Shown here: positions 43,236 to 52,461 of the stretch, in pieces | How positions within the stretch are numbered: the first letter of the stretch is position 1 | Layout: the number at the start of each line of letters is the position of its first letter | Assembly (NCBI GenBank): GCA_009684525.1 | Contig: WKKR01000002.1 | Location: 372,001-436,000, forward strand | Length of the DNA stretch: 64,000 nucleotides | Reading direction: 5' to 3' | Source: Geobacter sp. | GTDB taxonomy: Bacteria > Desulfobacterota > Desulfuromonadia > Geobacterales > DSM-12255 | Translations under genes and position numbers: made by a program | The notes under the pieces: generated by a model | What the model was told of the DNA's origin: nothing | What the model saw: the letters and a program-made list of their open reading frames with translations, nothing else | The model's database searches: none

Positions 43236-44102
43236 ATGGAGAACCTTGCACAACCCGAACTCTGCCGGCTGCACACACTGCGGGTCGTCCGTGTCGACAG
43301 CCGCGGTGCCTGGCTGCAGGTGGGCGAGAGGCTGGCCCACCTCCCCCTGCGGGAGGCAGCCGAGGTGACGGCTGGCGAAGAGCTGGAGGTCTTCCTCTAC
43401 CAGGACACTGCCGGCGAACTGCAGGCCACCTGCCGTCTGCCGCTGGCCCAGGCCGGCGAGTTCGCCCTGCTGGCGGTCCGATCGGTCGGCCCCCATGGCG
43501 CGTTCCTCGACTGGGGGATGGCCAAGGACCTGCTGGCGCCGTTCAGCCTTCAGCCCGAGCGGATGCAGGCCGGCAGGCGCTACCTGGTAAAGGTCGACCT
43601 GGACCAGCAGGGGCGCCCCTTTGCCAACGCCCGCATCGATGACTGCCTCGACTACCGCCGTCCCGACCTTCATGAGGGAGACGCCGTCGATCTGTTGGTC
43701 TGGCAGCTCACCGACCTGGGCGCCAAGGTCATCGTCAATCATCGTTTTCCCGCCCTGCTCTACCGGGACGAGCTGCCGGCCGGTATCGCCGCGGGCATGC
43801 AGCTGGCCGGCTATGTGAAGCGCCTGCGCGAGGACGGCAAGCTGGATATTACCCTGCGCAAGGTGGGGGCCGAGGCGGTGTCCGACGCCCGCGATATCAT
43901 CCTGCAGGCGCTGGCGGCCCATGGCGGCAGCCTCCCTCTGCACGACCGGAGTGCCCCGGAAGCCATTGAAAAGGCCCTGGGGATGAGCAAGAAGACCTTC
44001 AAAAAGGCAGTGGGCGGGCTCTACAAGGACGGCCTGGTGACGCTCTCCCCCGAGGGGGTCAGGCTGACGCTAAAAGCTGCTGCCCATGGCGGAACAGACT
44101 GA
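43236..44102 (+). CDS. CvfB/YitL-like S1-domain RNA-binding protein
   Basis: 288 residues. Tandem S1-like OB-fold repeats (VRSVGPHGAFLDWGMAKDLL, VWQLTDLGAKVIVNHRFPAL, GYVKRLREDGKLDITLRK) followed by a C-terminal winged helix (EAIEKALGMSKKTFKKAVGG, LYKDGLVTLSPEGVRLT), the full CvfB architecture. Family members bind RNA and, in firmicutes, affect virulence regulation. GAAGGAGGGACAT ribosome-binding site; the DTW gene begins 2 nt after its stop. Confidence 0.9.
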   Translation: MENLAQPELCRLHTLRVVRVDSRGAWLQVGERLAHLPLREAAEVTAGEELEVFLYQDTAGELQATCRLPLAQAGEFALLAVRSVGPHGAFLDWGMAKDLLAPFSLQPERMQAGRRYLVKVDLDQQGRPFANARIDDCLDYRRPDLHEGDAVDLLVWQLTDLGAKVIVNHRFPALLYRDELPAGIAAGMQLAGYVKRLREDGKLDITLRKVGAEAVSDARDIILQALAAHGGSLPLHDRSAPEAIEKALGMSKKTFKKAVGGLYKDGLVTLSPEGVRLTLKAAAHGGTD

Positions 44103-44104
44103 GC

Positions 44105-44716
44105 ATGGGGACCAGATCGAAACGGAGCGAGCGCTGTCCGCGCTGCCGCCTGCATAGCCGGCTCTGCATCTGCAGCGCCATCCCCTGCATCGAGCTTGGC
44201 ACCCGGCTCATCCTGGTGATGCACCACCGCGAGTGGGCCAAGCCGACGGCGACCGGGCCCCTGGCCCTGGCCATGCTCCCCAACAGCGAACTGCGCATCC
44301 AGGGAGAACGTGAACGGCTGCTCGATTTTCGTGACCTCGACTGCGGTGAGCGTCGCACCCTCCTTCTCTATCCGGGCGAGGACGCGCCGGTCTTGGGCGA
44401 AAGCCTCCTTGCCGCCGATCCCCGCCCCGTCAACCTTGTCGTGCCGGACGGCAACTGGAGTCAGGCCGCGCGGATGGGGAAGCGGCTTCCCGGACTGGAA
44501 CATGCCACCATGGTCCGGTTGCCCACAGGGGCGAAAACGGCCTGGGGGGTGCGCCGGGAGACCAATCCCGAAGGGCTGGCCACGTTTGAGGCCATTGCCC
44601 GCGCCTTTGGCATCATCGAATCGCCCGAGGTCCAGGCCCGGATGGAGGAGCTTTTCCGCCTGATGGTGTCACGGACCCTTGAGGCCCGCGGCTTAAAGGA
44701 AGAGCAGGGGACGTGA
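44105..44716 (+). CDS. DTW-domain protein, probable tRNA-uridine aminocarboxypropyltransferase
   Basis: 203 residues. N-terminal zinc-knuckle cysteines (ERCPRCRLHSRLCICSAI) then LILVMHHREWAKPTATGPLA and the DTW region VVPDGNWSQAARM, followed by LPTGAKTAWGVRRETNPEGL. In this family (TapT/YfiP) the enzyme transfers the aminocarboxypropyl group of SAM to U47 of tRNA. The DTW triplet appears as DGNW. Translated immediately after the CvfB-like protein. Confidence 0.87.
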   Translation: MGTRSKRSERCPRCRLHSRLCICSAIPCIELGTRLILVMHHREWAKPTATGPLALAMLPNSELRIQGERERLLDFRDLDCGERRTLLLYPGEDAPVLGESLLAADPRPVNLVVPDGNWSQAARMGKRLPGLEHATMVRLPTGAKTAWGVRRETNPEGLATFEAIARAFGIIESPEVQARMEELFRLMVSRTLEARGLKEEQGT

Positions 44717-44773
44717 CCCGGCGGACGGTTCCGGAAAGGGGAAACCACTGCTTTCCGCAATACCGTATGAGAC

Positions 44774-44799
44774 GGCGCCCTTTTCGGCGCCTTTTTTTT
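44774..44799 (+). terminator. Rho-independent terminator after the DTW gene
   Basis: GGCGCC-CTTTTC-GGCGCC with T8. Confidence 0.85.
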
Positions 44800-44855
44800 G
44801 TGATACAAGATGAGCAACGGCTAAGCAAACCAGCGCAGCACGGTCAGGAGCACTC

Positions 44856-45950
44856 ATGACAAACGGGACAGCTTCACCCCCAGGCGGGGCCAGGTACGAC
44901 ATCATCCATTTCGAGGCCTTGGGCGCCGAGGCAGCGCTGCTCGAAGAGGAGACCGCAAAGGCGAAACAGGAGCGGCTGCTTCCGGAAACGCATGCCTGCC
45001 TGATTACGCCGGATACGGTCCAGGCCTTTCTGGCAAAGAATCCCGGCGCGGTCCTGCCCGACCTCATCTCGACCAAGACCCATTCGCTGCTCCCGCAGAG
45101 CTATCTGGGCGGCGGAAGAAAAAGCATTGTGACGCGCAGCGCCGGTTACGACCATTTCGAGCACCTGATGCACGCGGCAAACATCGCGTCGCTGCGGGAG
45201 TATTGCGTCAATGCGGTCGCGCAGACGGCGATGAAGTTCGTCTATGCGACCGCGGGCCTGCTCAACCACTATGAGACCAACTGCACCACGTTCGAGAGAA
45301 AGCATTCCAGCGCTTTCATGGAGCTGGGGAGCCACCGGACCCTGACGGTGTTCGGGGTCGGCAAGATCGGGAAGCGGGTCTACGACCTGGCCGTGGCCAA
45401 CGGGCTGACCGTGTACGGGGTGGATATCAGGGCAGAGGAGCTGAACCGCCAGTACAACGGCACGGTCCGCTTCGTTTCCAGGGAGCAGGCGGCTGCGGAG
45501 AGCGACATCATGGTGAACGCCATGAACCTGACGAAAACCCCGGAGAGCCCGTTCCGGAACGTCGGCTATTTTTCCGGAGAATACCTGGCGCAGGCGGCAA
45601 AGGAGCTGATTTTCATCAATATCACCAGGGGCGAGATCGCCCCGGAAGAGACCCTGCTCCGCTTGTACGATGCCGGGAAGATCATCGGCATCGGGCTCGA
45701 CGTCTTTTCGAGCGAATTCGAATTCGCTCGCGCCCTGAACAACGGGTCCGGCGAGGCGGAAGCGTTTCCGGCTGCGCGGGAGCTCGTCAAAAGGGCCATC
45801 GAGCGGACTGCCAACATCTATGTCCAGCCGCATCAGGCGTTCAACTCCGATGTGGCGGTGCAGACCAAGGCGGTCGAGTCGATCAAGCATGTGATTGCGT
45901 GGTTCCGTAACAAAGGCACCCGCTTCGACGACCAGCTGCCGTATTATTGA
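44856..45950 (+). CDS. D-isomer-specific 2-hydroxyacid dehydrogenase
   Basis: 364 residues. Rossmann motif TVFGVGKIGKRVYDLA, NAMNLTKTPESP, FINITRGEIAPEETLLRLYD (catalytic Arg), GIGLDVFSSE (Glu) and QPHQAFNSDVA (His) are present in the right order. It reduces a 2-keto acid or oxidises the D-2-hydroxy acid with NAD(H). GRKSIVTRSAGYDHFE corresponds to the substrate loop of D-lactate dehydrogenase-like members. No operon partner; a terminator precedes it. Confidence 0.9.
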   Translation: MTNGTASPPGGARYDIIHFEALGAEAALLEEETAKAKQERLLPETHACLITPDTVQAFLAKNPGAVLPDLISTKTHSLLPQSYLGGGRKSIVTRSAGYDHFEHLMHAANIASLREYCVNAVAQTAMKFVYATAGLLNHYETNCTTFERKHSSAFMELGSHRTLTVFGVGKIGKRVYDLAVANGLTVYGVDIRAEELNRQYNGTVRFVSREQAAAESDIMVNAMNLTKTPESPFRNVGYFSGEYLAQAAKELIFINITRGEIAPEETLLRLYDAGKIIGIGLDVFSSEFEFARALNNGSGEAEAFPAARELVKRAIERTANIYVQPHQAFNSDVAVQTKAVESIKHVIAWFRNKGTRFDDQLPYY

Positions 45951-46068
45951 GATGCAGGCCCAGGCGGGGCTGTAACCCGGTACGCCCGTGCCGTCGGGCG
46001 GCCGTTCCCATTGCCCGGCCCGCATCGGCCGGCGAAGCTGCTCCCGTTCGGCGCATGCGGTTAATGAA

Positions 46069-46141
46069 TTGCTCCGCGAGCCCGAACATGCTATAGATGG
46101 AAAGCGCCTTAACCACAGGGACAACCCCTGTGGTTTTTTTT
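46069..46141 (+). promoter_or_regulatory. Promoter plus promoter-proximal attenuator of the first ABC-F gene
   Basis: TTGCTC (46069-46074), 17-bp spacer, TATAGA (46092-46097). AACCACAGGG-ACAAC-CCCTGTGGTT (46111-46135) with T8 begins 13 nt after the -10. After the T-tract GTCGGCGCAG nearly repeats GTCAGCGCAG of the helicase leader. Confidence 0.75.
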
Positions 46142-46166
46142 GTCGGCGCAGAAAGAGAGCAAGCTG

Positions 46167-47804
46167 ATGATCAGTGCACACAACATAAGCCTTGCCTATG
46201 GCAAGCGGGTCATTTTCAAGGACGTCAACATCAAGTTCGTGCCGGGGAACTGCTACGGCCTCATCGGTGCCAATGGCGCCGGCAAGTCCACCTTCCTCAA
46301 GATCCTGGCCGGAGAGGCCGAGGCGGACGCCGGCACGGTCTCCATCGGTCCGCGGGAGCGGATTGCGGTACTGAAGCAGGACCAGTTCGCCTTTGACGAG
46401 CATACGGTCTTCGATACCGTCATCATGGGGCATGCCCGGCTCTACGAGGTGATGACCGCCAGGGAGGCGATGTACGCAAAGAGCGATTTCTCCGAAGAGG
46501 ACGGTATCCGTTCGGCGGAGCTGGAGGCCGAATTCGCCGAGATGAACGGCTACGAGGCCGAGGCCGAGGCAGCGGTGCTCCTCAACGGACTCGGCATCCC
46601 TGAAGAACTGCGCCACAAGCGGATGAAAGAGCTGGAAGGGGGCGACAAGGTGCGGGTGCTGCTGGCCCAGGCCCTGTTCGGCAACCCCGACGTGCTGCTG
46701 TTGGATGAGCCGACCAACCATCTGGACCTGAAGTCCATCTCCTGGCTGGAGGATTTCCTCTTCCGCTTCCCCAACACGGTGATCGTCGTTTCCCATGACC
46801 GCCATTTCCTCAATCAGGTCTGCACCCATGTGGCGGATATCGATTTCGGCCGGATCCAGGTATATGTCGGCAACTACGACTTCTGGTACCAGGCGAGCCA
46901 GCTGACCCTGAAGCAGAAGCAGGACGAGAACCGCAAGGTGACCGACCGGGCCAACGAACTGAAGGAGTTCATCCAGCGCTTCAGCTCCAATGCCTCCAAG
47001 GCGCGCCAGGCCACCTCGCGCAAACGGCTCCTGGAAAAGCTCACTGTGGAGGAGATGCCGGTGTCGTCGCGCAAGTACCCGTATGTGGCGTTCAAGCCGG
47101 AGCGGGCCTGCGGCGACATCATCCTCGAAGTGGACAACCTGTCCAAGCAGATCGACGGCGTGCAGGTGCTGCAGAACCTGACATTCACGGTGCGCAAGGG
47201 GGACAAGATCGCCTTTGTCGGCGGCAACAGCCTGGCCAAGACCGTCCTGTTCCAGATCTTGGCCGGGGAGCTGGAGCCGGACAGCGGCACGGTCCGCTGG
47301 GGCGTGACCATCACCAGCGCCTATTTCCCCAAGGAGAACGCCGCCTATTTCGATAACGACCTGAACCTGATCGAGTGGCTCGGCCAGTACTCGCCCCCCA
47401 GCGAGGGGGAATCCTTTGCCCGCGGCTTCCTCGGCCGGATGCTCTTTTCCGGCGACGAGGCGACCAAGCGGACTGCTGTCCTCTCGGGCGGGGAGCGGGT
47501 TCGCTGCATGCTTGCCCGCATGATGCTCACCGGCGCCAATGCCCTGATCCTGGACGAACCGACCAACCACCTCGACCTGGAGTCCATCACGGCGCTGAAC
47601 AACGGCCTCATCGCCTTCAACGAGGTGGTGCTCTTCGCCTCCCACGACCACGAGTTCGTCGCTACCCTGGCCAACCGCATCGTCGAGATCATGCCCGAGG
47701 GGGTCATCGACCGGGCCATGGGCTTCGAGGAGTACCTGGAGAGCGCCGAGGTGGAGCAGACCCGCGACCGGCTCTGCCACGGGCACCGCGACCTGACCCT
47801 GTAG
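46167..47804 (+). CDS. ABC-F family ATPase (YbiT/Uup-like)
   Basis: 545 residues, two ABC cassettes without membrane segments. Cassette 1: Walker A GANGAGKST, signature LEGGDKVRVLLAQ, Walker B VLLLDEPTNHLDL. The linker (KQDENRKVTDRANELKEFIQ) is the P-site tRNA interaction motif region. Cassette 2: Walker A is degenerate, GGNSLAKT, but LSGGERVRCMLAR and LILDEPTNHLDL are intact. ABC-F proteins bind the ribosomal E site and relieve stalled translation. ATG 46167; the attenuator lies 25 nt upstream. Confidence 0.92.
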   Translation: MISAHNISLAYGKRVIFKDVNIKFVPGNCYGLIGANGAGKSTFLKILAGEAEADAGTVSIGPRERIAVLKQDQFAFDEHTVFDTVIMGHARLYEVMTAREAMYAKSDFSEEDGIRSAELEAEFAEMNGYEAEAEAAVLLNGLGIPEELRHKRMKELEGGDKVRVLLAQALFGNPDVLLLDEPTNHLDLKSISWLEDFLFRFPNTVIVVSHDRHFLNQVCTHVADIDFGRIQVYVGNYDFWYQASQLTLKQKQDENRKVTDRANELKEFIQRFSSNASKARQATSRKRLLEKLTVEEMPVSSRKYPYVAFKPERACGDIILEVDNLSKQIDGVQVLQNLTFTVRKGDKIAFVGGNSLAKTVLFQILAGELEPDSGTVRWGVTITSAYFPKENAAYFDNDLNLIEWLGQYSPPSEGESFARGFLGRMLFSGDEATKRTAVLSGGERVRCMLARMMLTGANALILDEPTNHLDLESITALNNGLIAFNEVVLFASHDHEFVATLANRIVEIMPEGVIDRAMGFEEYLESAEVEQTRDRLCHGHRDLTL

Positions 47805-47828
47805 CCTTTCCCGGGATGCAATTTGGGC

Positions 47829-47900
47829 TTGCCTTGATGAAAGAGATAATGATACAAATCCAGATAGTTTCGACCACAGGGTGCGTCCCTGTGGTTTTTT
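47829..47900 (+). promoter_or_regulatory. Promoter plus promoter-proximal attenuator of the second ABC-F gene
   Basis: TTGCCT (47829-47834), 18-bp spacer, TACAAA (47853-47858). ACCACAGGG-TGCGT-CCCTGTGGT (47873-47895) with T6 begins 14 nt after the -10. The 225 nt between it and the gene are untranslated leader. Confidence 0.7.
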
Positions 47901-48125
47901 ATTTACACTTAAATCCGTGACAACTGCCGGGCCGCTACGCTCCGAGTGCCGCTCGAACCGCCGCTGTACGGCTCATTCCGCTACCTGCCTGCAACTCACC
48001 CTTACGGGCTCAAACAGGCAGGCCGGTTGACGCTCCATTTCGCCTACAGCGGCTGGCTCTCGGGCACAGTCGCTTCGACGACCCGGCATCTGTCACGGAT
48101 TGAGGTTACACTGTATGGAGCAGCC

Positions 48126-49754
48126 ATGATTCACCTCACGAACATCACCAAACAGCATGGCTCGCAGGTCCTGTTCCGCGATGCCAGCTTCCAGATCCTC
48201 CCCGGCTCGCGGACCGGCCTGGTCGGGCCGAACGGAGCGGGCAAGACCACCATCTTCCGGATCATCACCGGCGAGGAGGAGGTGGACAGCGGCGAGATCA
48301 CCTGCGCCAAGAAGACGACCATCGGCTACTTCTCCCAGGATGTGGGGGATATGGCGGGCAGGTCGGCACTGGAAGAGGTCATGGCCGGGTCGGCGGCGAC
48401 GGTGCGGCTGGCGGAAGAGCTGAAGGCGATGGAGAGCGCCATGTGCGAGCCGATGGGGGACGACGAGATGGCGGCCCTGTTGGAGCGCTACGGCAGTGCC
48501 CAGGAGGAGTTCGAGCATCGCGGTGGCTACGATCTCGATACCCGTGCCCAGACCGTGCTGACCGGCCTCGGCATCGGGCCCGACCGGTTCAATCACCCGG
48601 TGGAGTCGTTCAGCGGCGGCTGGAAGATGCGGATCGGCCTTGCCCGGATCCTGACCCTCCATCCCGACGTGCTGCTCCTGGACGAGCCGACCAACCACCT
48701 GGACGTGGAGTCGATCATCTGGCTGGAGGAGTGGCTGGCATCGGAATTCACCGGCGCGCTGCTGATGACGAGCCACGACCGTGATTTCATGAACCGGATC
48801 GTCACGCGGATCGTCGAGGTGAGCAACAAAACGGTCACCACCTATGGTGGCAACTACGATTTCTACGAGCGGGAGCGCGACATCCGCTTCGAGCAGCTGC
48901 TGGCAAGCCACAAGCGGCAGCAGGAGATGCTGGCCAAGGAGGAGGAGTTCATTGCCCGCTTTGCGGCACGTGCCTCCCATGCGGCCCAGGTCCAGTCGCG
49001 GGTGAAGAAGCTGGAAAAGATCGACCGGATCGAGATCCCGCCCGAGGAGCGGGTGGTCCGCTTTGCCTTCAATACCCCGCCGCGCAGCGGCGACGACGTG
49101 GTGATCATGGATGGTCTGGCAAAGAGCTGGCAGACTCCGGACGGCAAGGAGAAGCCGGTTTTCAGCGGTATTACGGGTATCATCCGGAGGGAGGAGAAGA
49201 TTGCCGTGGTCGGGGTGAACGGCGCCGGCAAGTCGACCTTTCTCAAGACACTGGCCGGCCAGACCGGGCCGACTGCCGGCAGTGTCGTCCTGGGGGCGAA
49301 CGTGGAACTCGGCTATTTCAGCCAGCACGCCATGGAACTGCTCGACCCCCGGAAGACGGTCTTCGAGACCGTGCAGGATGCCATGCCGCTGGCCAACATC
49401 GGCGTGATAAGGAATCTCCTCGGCGCCTTCCTCTTTTCCGGCGATGCCGTGGACAAGCGGATCGAGAACCTCTCGGGCGGTGAAAAGAGCCGGGTGGTGC
49501 TGGCGACCCTCCTGGCCCGGCCGCTTAACTTCCTGGTGCTCGACGAGCCGACCAACCACCTGGACATCAGGTCGCGGGAGATCCTCCTCGACGCCCTGAA
49601 GGGCTTTACCGGCACGGTGGTGCTGGTCAGCCACGACCGGCATTTCCTCCGCTCCCTCGTCGACCGGGTTTTCGAGATCGACCACGGCGAGATGCGGGTC
49701 TACCAGGGGGATTATTCCTACTACCTGCACAAGGTCCACGGGGAAGCGGCGTAG
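48126..49754 (+). CDS. ABC-F family ATPase (EttA/YdiF-like)
   Basis: 542 residues, two cassettes. Cassette 1: GPNGAGKTT, FSGGWKMRIGLAR, VLLLDEPTNHLD; cassette 2: GVNGAGKST, LSGGEKSRVVLA, LVLDEPTNHLD. Both Walker A motifs are canonical, unlike its neighbour. The inter-cassette linker (DIRFEQLLASHKRQQEMLAK) is long and charged. ATG 48126 follows GGAGCAGCC; upstream in-frame starts fall in the leader. Likely acts on the ribosome. Confidence 0.92.
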   Translation: MIHLTNITKQHGSQVLFRDASFQILPGSRTGLVGPNGAGKTTIFRIITGEEEVDSGEITCAKKTTIGYFSQDVGDMAGRSALEEVMAGSAATVRLAEELKAMESAMCEPMGDDEMAALLERYGSAQEEFEHRGGYDLDTRAQTVLTGLGIGPDRFNHPVESFSGGWKMRIGLARILTLHPDVLLLDEPTNHLDVESIIWLEEWLASEFTGALLMTSHDRDFMNRIVTRIVEVSNKTVTTYGGNYDFYERERDIRFEQLLASHKRQQEMLAKEEEFIARFAARASHAAQVQSRVKKLEKIDRIEIPPEERVVRFAFNTPPRSGDDVVIMDGLAKSWQTPDGKEKPVFSGITGIIRREEKIAVVGVNGAGKSTFLKTLAGQTGPTAGSVVLGANVELGYFSQHAMELLDPRKTVFETVQDAMPLANIGVIRNLLGAFLFSGDAVDKRIENLSGGEKSRVVLATLLARPLNFLVLDEPTNHLDIRSREILLDALKGFTGTVVLVSHDRHFLRSLVDRVFEIDHGEMRVYQGDYSYYLHKVHGEAA

Positions 49755-49835
49755 GCGGGAGGGCTGCCGGGAAAGCTGGGGCGCGACGGTTTCCGCAGGT
49801 TCCAGAGAGTATGCAGGTTTTGGAGAAACTGACCG

Positions 49836-51839
49836 ATGTTTCCAACCGCATTCGCACGGGCATTGCACTTTGGTCTCATCCTGCTGCTGGCGGCGCTGCT
49901 CTTCTGCGTCAGCGGCTGTCGCACAGATAGCGTCGGCACGCGGGCAACGCCTCTCGCACGGGGAGGGGTGATCGACCTGACGACCTGGGATTTCCGGGAA
50001 GACGGCAGCGTCGACCTGAACGGCGAATGGGAATTCTTCTGGCGACAGCTCCTTTCCCCCGGCGACTTTGCCGGTTCTGCCCCGCCTCTCATGACCGGCC
50101 CGTTCACCGTTCCCGGCACCTGGAACGGCCGGGAGATCGGCGGCGAGAAGCAGAGCGGCGACGGGTACGCCACCTTCCGCCTCCGGGTCAGGCTCCGGCC
50201 CGACGCACCCCGGTTGGCGATCCGCATCCTGGACCAGGCAACCGCCTATCAACTCTGGGTCAACGGCACGCAAATCGCCGGCAACGGCACGGTCGGCACC
50301 AGTGCCACCACCAACAGACCCCAGTATCTGCTGCAGCTCTCGCGCCTCCCCCGAAGCAGTGACTCACTGGATATCGTCCTGCAGGTTGCCAACTTCAACC
50401 ACTCCAAGGGTGGGGTCTGGAATCCGGTCACCCTTGGCAGTGAAGCAGGGCTTGCCCGGATACAGGGGCTGAGGCAGGGGCTGGATTTCTTCCTCTTCGG
50501 CTGCCTGCTGATCATGGGCGCGTACCATGTCTTTCTCTACCAGCTCCGGCGCACGGACCGGTCGGTCCTCTATTTCGGCCTGTTCTGCCTGGTGGTCGCC
50601 TGCAGGACCGCCCTGACCGAGAACCGCATCTTCACCGGCCTCTTTCCCGCATTTCCCTGGGAACTCGTCTTCAAGGCAGAGCTGTTCACGGTCCATGCCG
50701 CCTTCCTGCTCCTCCTCCTGTTCATCCAGTCGCTCTATCCCGCAGACTCCTCCCGTCGGCTCACGCGGTTCTTGCAGGGGATCTGCCTGGCCTTCGGCCT
50801 CACGACCCTGGCGACCCCTGCCCGGATATCGAGTCTCCTGGTCACACCGTTTCACCCGGTCATCATCTTCATCCAGGGCTACCTCTTTGTCGTGCTCTTC
50901 AGGGCGATCCTGGCGAAGAGGGGGGAGGCGGCAACCATCCTGACCGGGCTGCTGATCTTTTTCCTGACGGTGGTGAACGATATCCTCCATAACCACGGGG
51001 TCATCGCCACTGCCTATGTGGCGCCGGTCGGCTTCCTGTTCCTGGTCGGCTCACAATCGCTAGCCCTGGCGCGACGGTATTCCCATGCCTTTGCCGCGGT
51101 GGAACAGCTGTCCGATGCCGTGACGGACAAGAACCGGGCGCTGGAAGAGGAGATAGCGGAGCGGGCCAGGCTGGAGCGCGAGATCGTCAATGTGTGCGAG
51201 GAAGAGCGGAGACGTATCAGCCGCGACCTGCACGACGGGCTGTGCCAGCAGTTGACCGGCGCCAGGCTGCAGTTTTCCGTGCTGGAGCGGAAGCTGGCGG
51301 GTGCCGGCCAGGAACCGTCGGAATTGAAACGTCTCTCGTCGCTGCTTGAAGAGTCGGTCAATCACGCGTATGATCTTTCCCACGGGCTCTGGCCGGTGGA
51401 GCACGATCCCCAGGGGGTCAGCGCCTCCCTCGATGAATTGACCAGACGCCTGGCCGAATCCAGCGGCATTGCCATCTATTTCATCCAGGAACGGGGCTGT
51501 GCGGACTGCTCCCATGGCAGTGTCACCCATCTCTACCGTATCGCCCAGGAGGCGATCACCAACGCGGTGAAGCATGCCAGGGGGAGCCGCATTGTTGTCG
51601 GGCTCGATTGCCGGGACCGCACGCGGCTCACCCTGACGGTCCGCGACGATGGCGTCGGCAGGAGCGTCACATCCCGGACCACCGGCGGGCTCGGCATGGG
51701 GATTATGGAGCACCGGGCAAAGGTGATCGGTGGCACCCTGACCGTTTCGGATGCACAGGGGGGCGGGACCGTGGTTACCTGCGTCGTTCCGTGCGAAGAG
51801 AGAAAGCAGGAGGGGCAATCCGATGGAAGCCAGATCTGA
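49836..51839 (+). CDS. 7TMR-DISM sensor histidine kinase, NarL family
   Basis: 667 residues. Lipoprotein-like N-terminus (LLFCVSGCRTDS), a periplasmic jelly-roll region (about 45-200; FTVPGTWNGREIGG, TYQLWVNGTQ-like), then seven membrane helices (about 205-410) of 7TMR-DISM type, a coiled coil and a HisKA_3 domain with the His in RRRISRDLHDGLCQQL near residue 466. The ATPase domain shows IAQEAITNAVKHA, RDDGVG and GLGMGIMEHRA. It would phosphorylate the overlapping response regulator. The signal may be a carbohydrate-like ligand. Confidence 0.92.
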   Translation: MFPTAFARALHFGLILLLAALLFCVSGCRTDSVGTRATPLARGGVIDLTTWDFREDGSVDLNGEWEFFWRQLLSPGDFAGSAPPLMTGPFTVPGTWNGREIGGEKQSGDGYATFRLRVRLRPDAPRLAIRILDQATAYQLWVNGTQIAGNGTVGTSATTNRPQYLLQLSRLPRSSDSLDIVLQVANFNHSKGGVWNPVTLGSEAGLARIQGLRQGLDFFLFGCLLIMGAYHVFLYQLRRTDRSVLYFGLFCLVVACRTALTENRIFTGLFPAFPWELVFKAELFTVHAAFLLLLLFIQSLYPADSSRRLTRFLQGICLAFGLTTLATPARISSLLVTPFHPVIIFIQGYLFVVLFRAILAKRGEAATILTGLLIFFLTVVNDILHNHGVIATAYVAPVGFLFLVGSQSLALARRYSHAFAAVEQLSDAVTDKNRALEEEIAERARLEREIVNVCEEERRRISRDLHDGLCQQLTGARLQFSVLERKLAGAGQEPSELKRLSSLLEESVNHAYDLSHGLWPVEHDPQGVSASLDELTRRLAESSGIAIYFIQERGCADCSHGSVTHLYRIAQEAITNAVKHARGSRIVVGLDCRDRTRLTLTVRDDGVGRSVTSRTTGGLGMGIMEHRAKVIGGTLTVSDAQGGGTVVTCVVPCEERKQEGQSDGSQI

Positions 51840-52461
51840 GAAAGCGGCGCGCATCTTCCTGATCGACGATCATCCGGCAGTGCGGCAGGGGCTGGAGCTA
51901 CTGCTCGCCCAGGAGTCGCACATCGCCTGCGGCGAAGCGGGGAGCTGTGACGAGGCGCGCGAGCGGATCGGGTCGTCCGGTGCGGACATGGCGCTCTTGG
52001 ATCTCTCTCTCGGCGAGGTGAGCGGACTCGAGCTGATTGCCGGTTTGCGGGAGCGTGGCATCGCCGTGCTGGTCTACTCCATGCATGAGGATGCCGACAC
52101 CATCGAGAAGGCCTTTGCCAATGGGGCCAACGGCTATGTTACCAAGCGGGAGAATGCGGATGTCCTGCTTGCCGCCGTGTCCGACATCCTGGCGGGGAGG
52201 CGTCATGTTAGCCCGCGGGCTGCCCAGAGCCTGGCAAACAGGCTCCTTTCCCAGCCGGAGGCCACTCGGGAAGCCTTGCTGAGCGAGCGTGAAAAACAGA
52301 TACTCTCCATGCTCGGCCAGGGAGAGTCGAACGCAGAGATCGCTGCAGCGTTTACCATCAGCGTCCGGACCGTGGAGACCTATTTTTCGCGCATCATCGT
52401 GAAGCTCGACCTGGACAGCATGAGGGAGCTCAGGCGTTACGCCATCCGGAACAAGAAGTGA
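51823..52461 (+). CDS. NarL/LuxR-type response regulator
   Basis: 212 residues. Receiver domain with acidic pocket IFLIDDHPAV, phospho-acceptor Asp60 in MALLDLSLGEVSG and Lys in YVTKRENADVL. C-terminal LuxR helix-turn-helix: LSEREKQILSMLGQGESNAE, IAAAFTISVRTVETYFSRII. The start overlaps the kinase by 17 nt, with AGGAGGGG upstream. Likely target candidates are the downstream secretion genes, but this is only positional. Confidence 0.94.
   Translation: MEARSEKAARIFLIDDHPAVRQGLELLLAQESHIACGEAGSCDEARERIGSSGADMALLDLSLGEVSGLELIAGLRERGIAVLVYSMHEDADTIEKAFANGANGYVTKRENADVLLAAVSDILAGRRHVSPRAAQSLANRLLSQPEATREALLSEREKQILSMLGQGESNAEIAAAFTISVRTVETYFSRIIVKLDLDSMRELRRYAIRNKK

Noticed and set aside
44874..47786. 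A 970-codon open frame on the minus strand across the dehydrogenase and first ABC-F gene
   Set aside because: It is antisense to two well-supported genes, has a composition dictated by their GC-rich codons, and matches no family I know.
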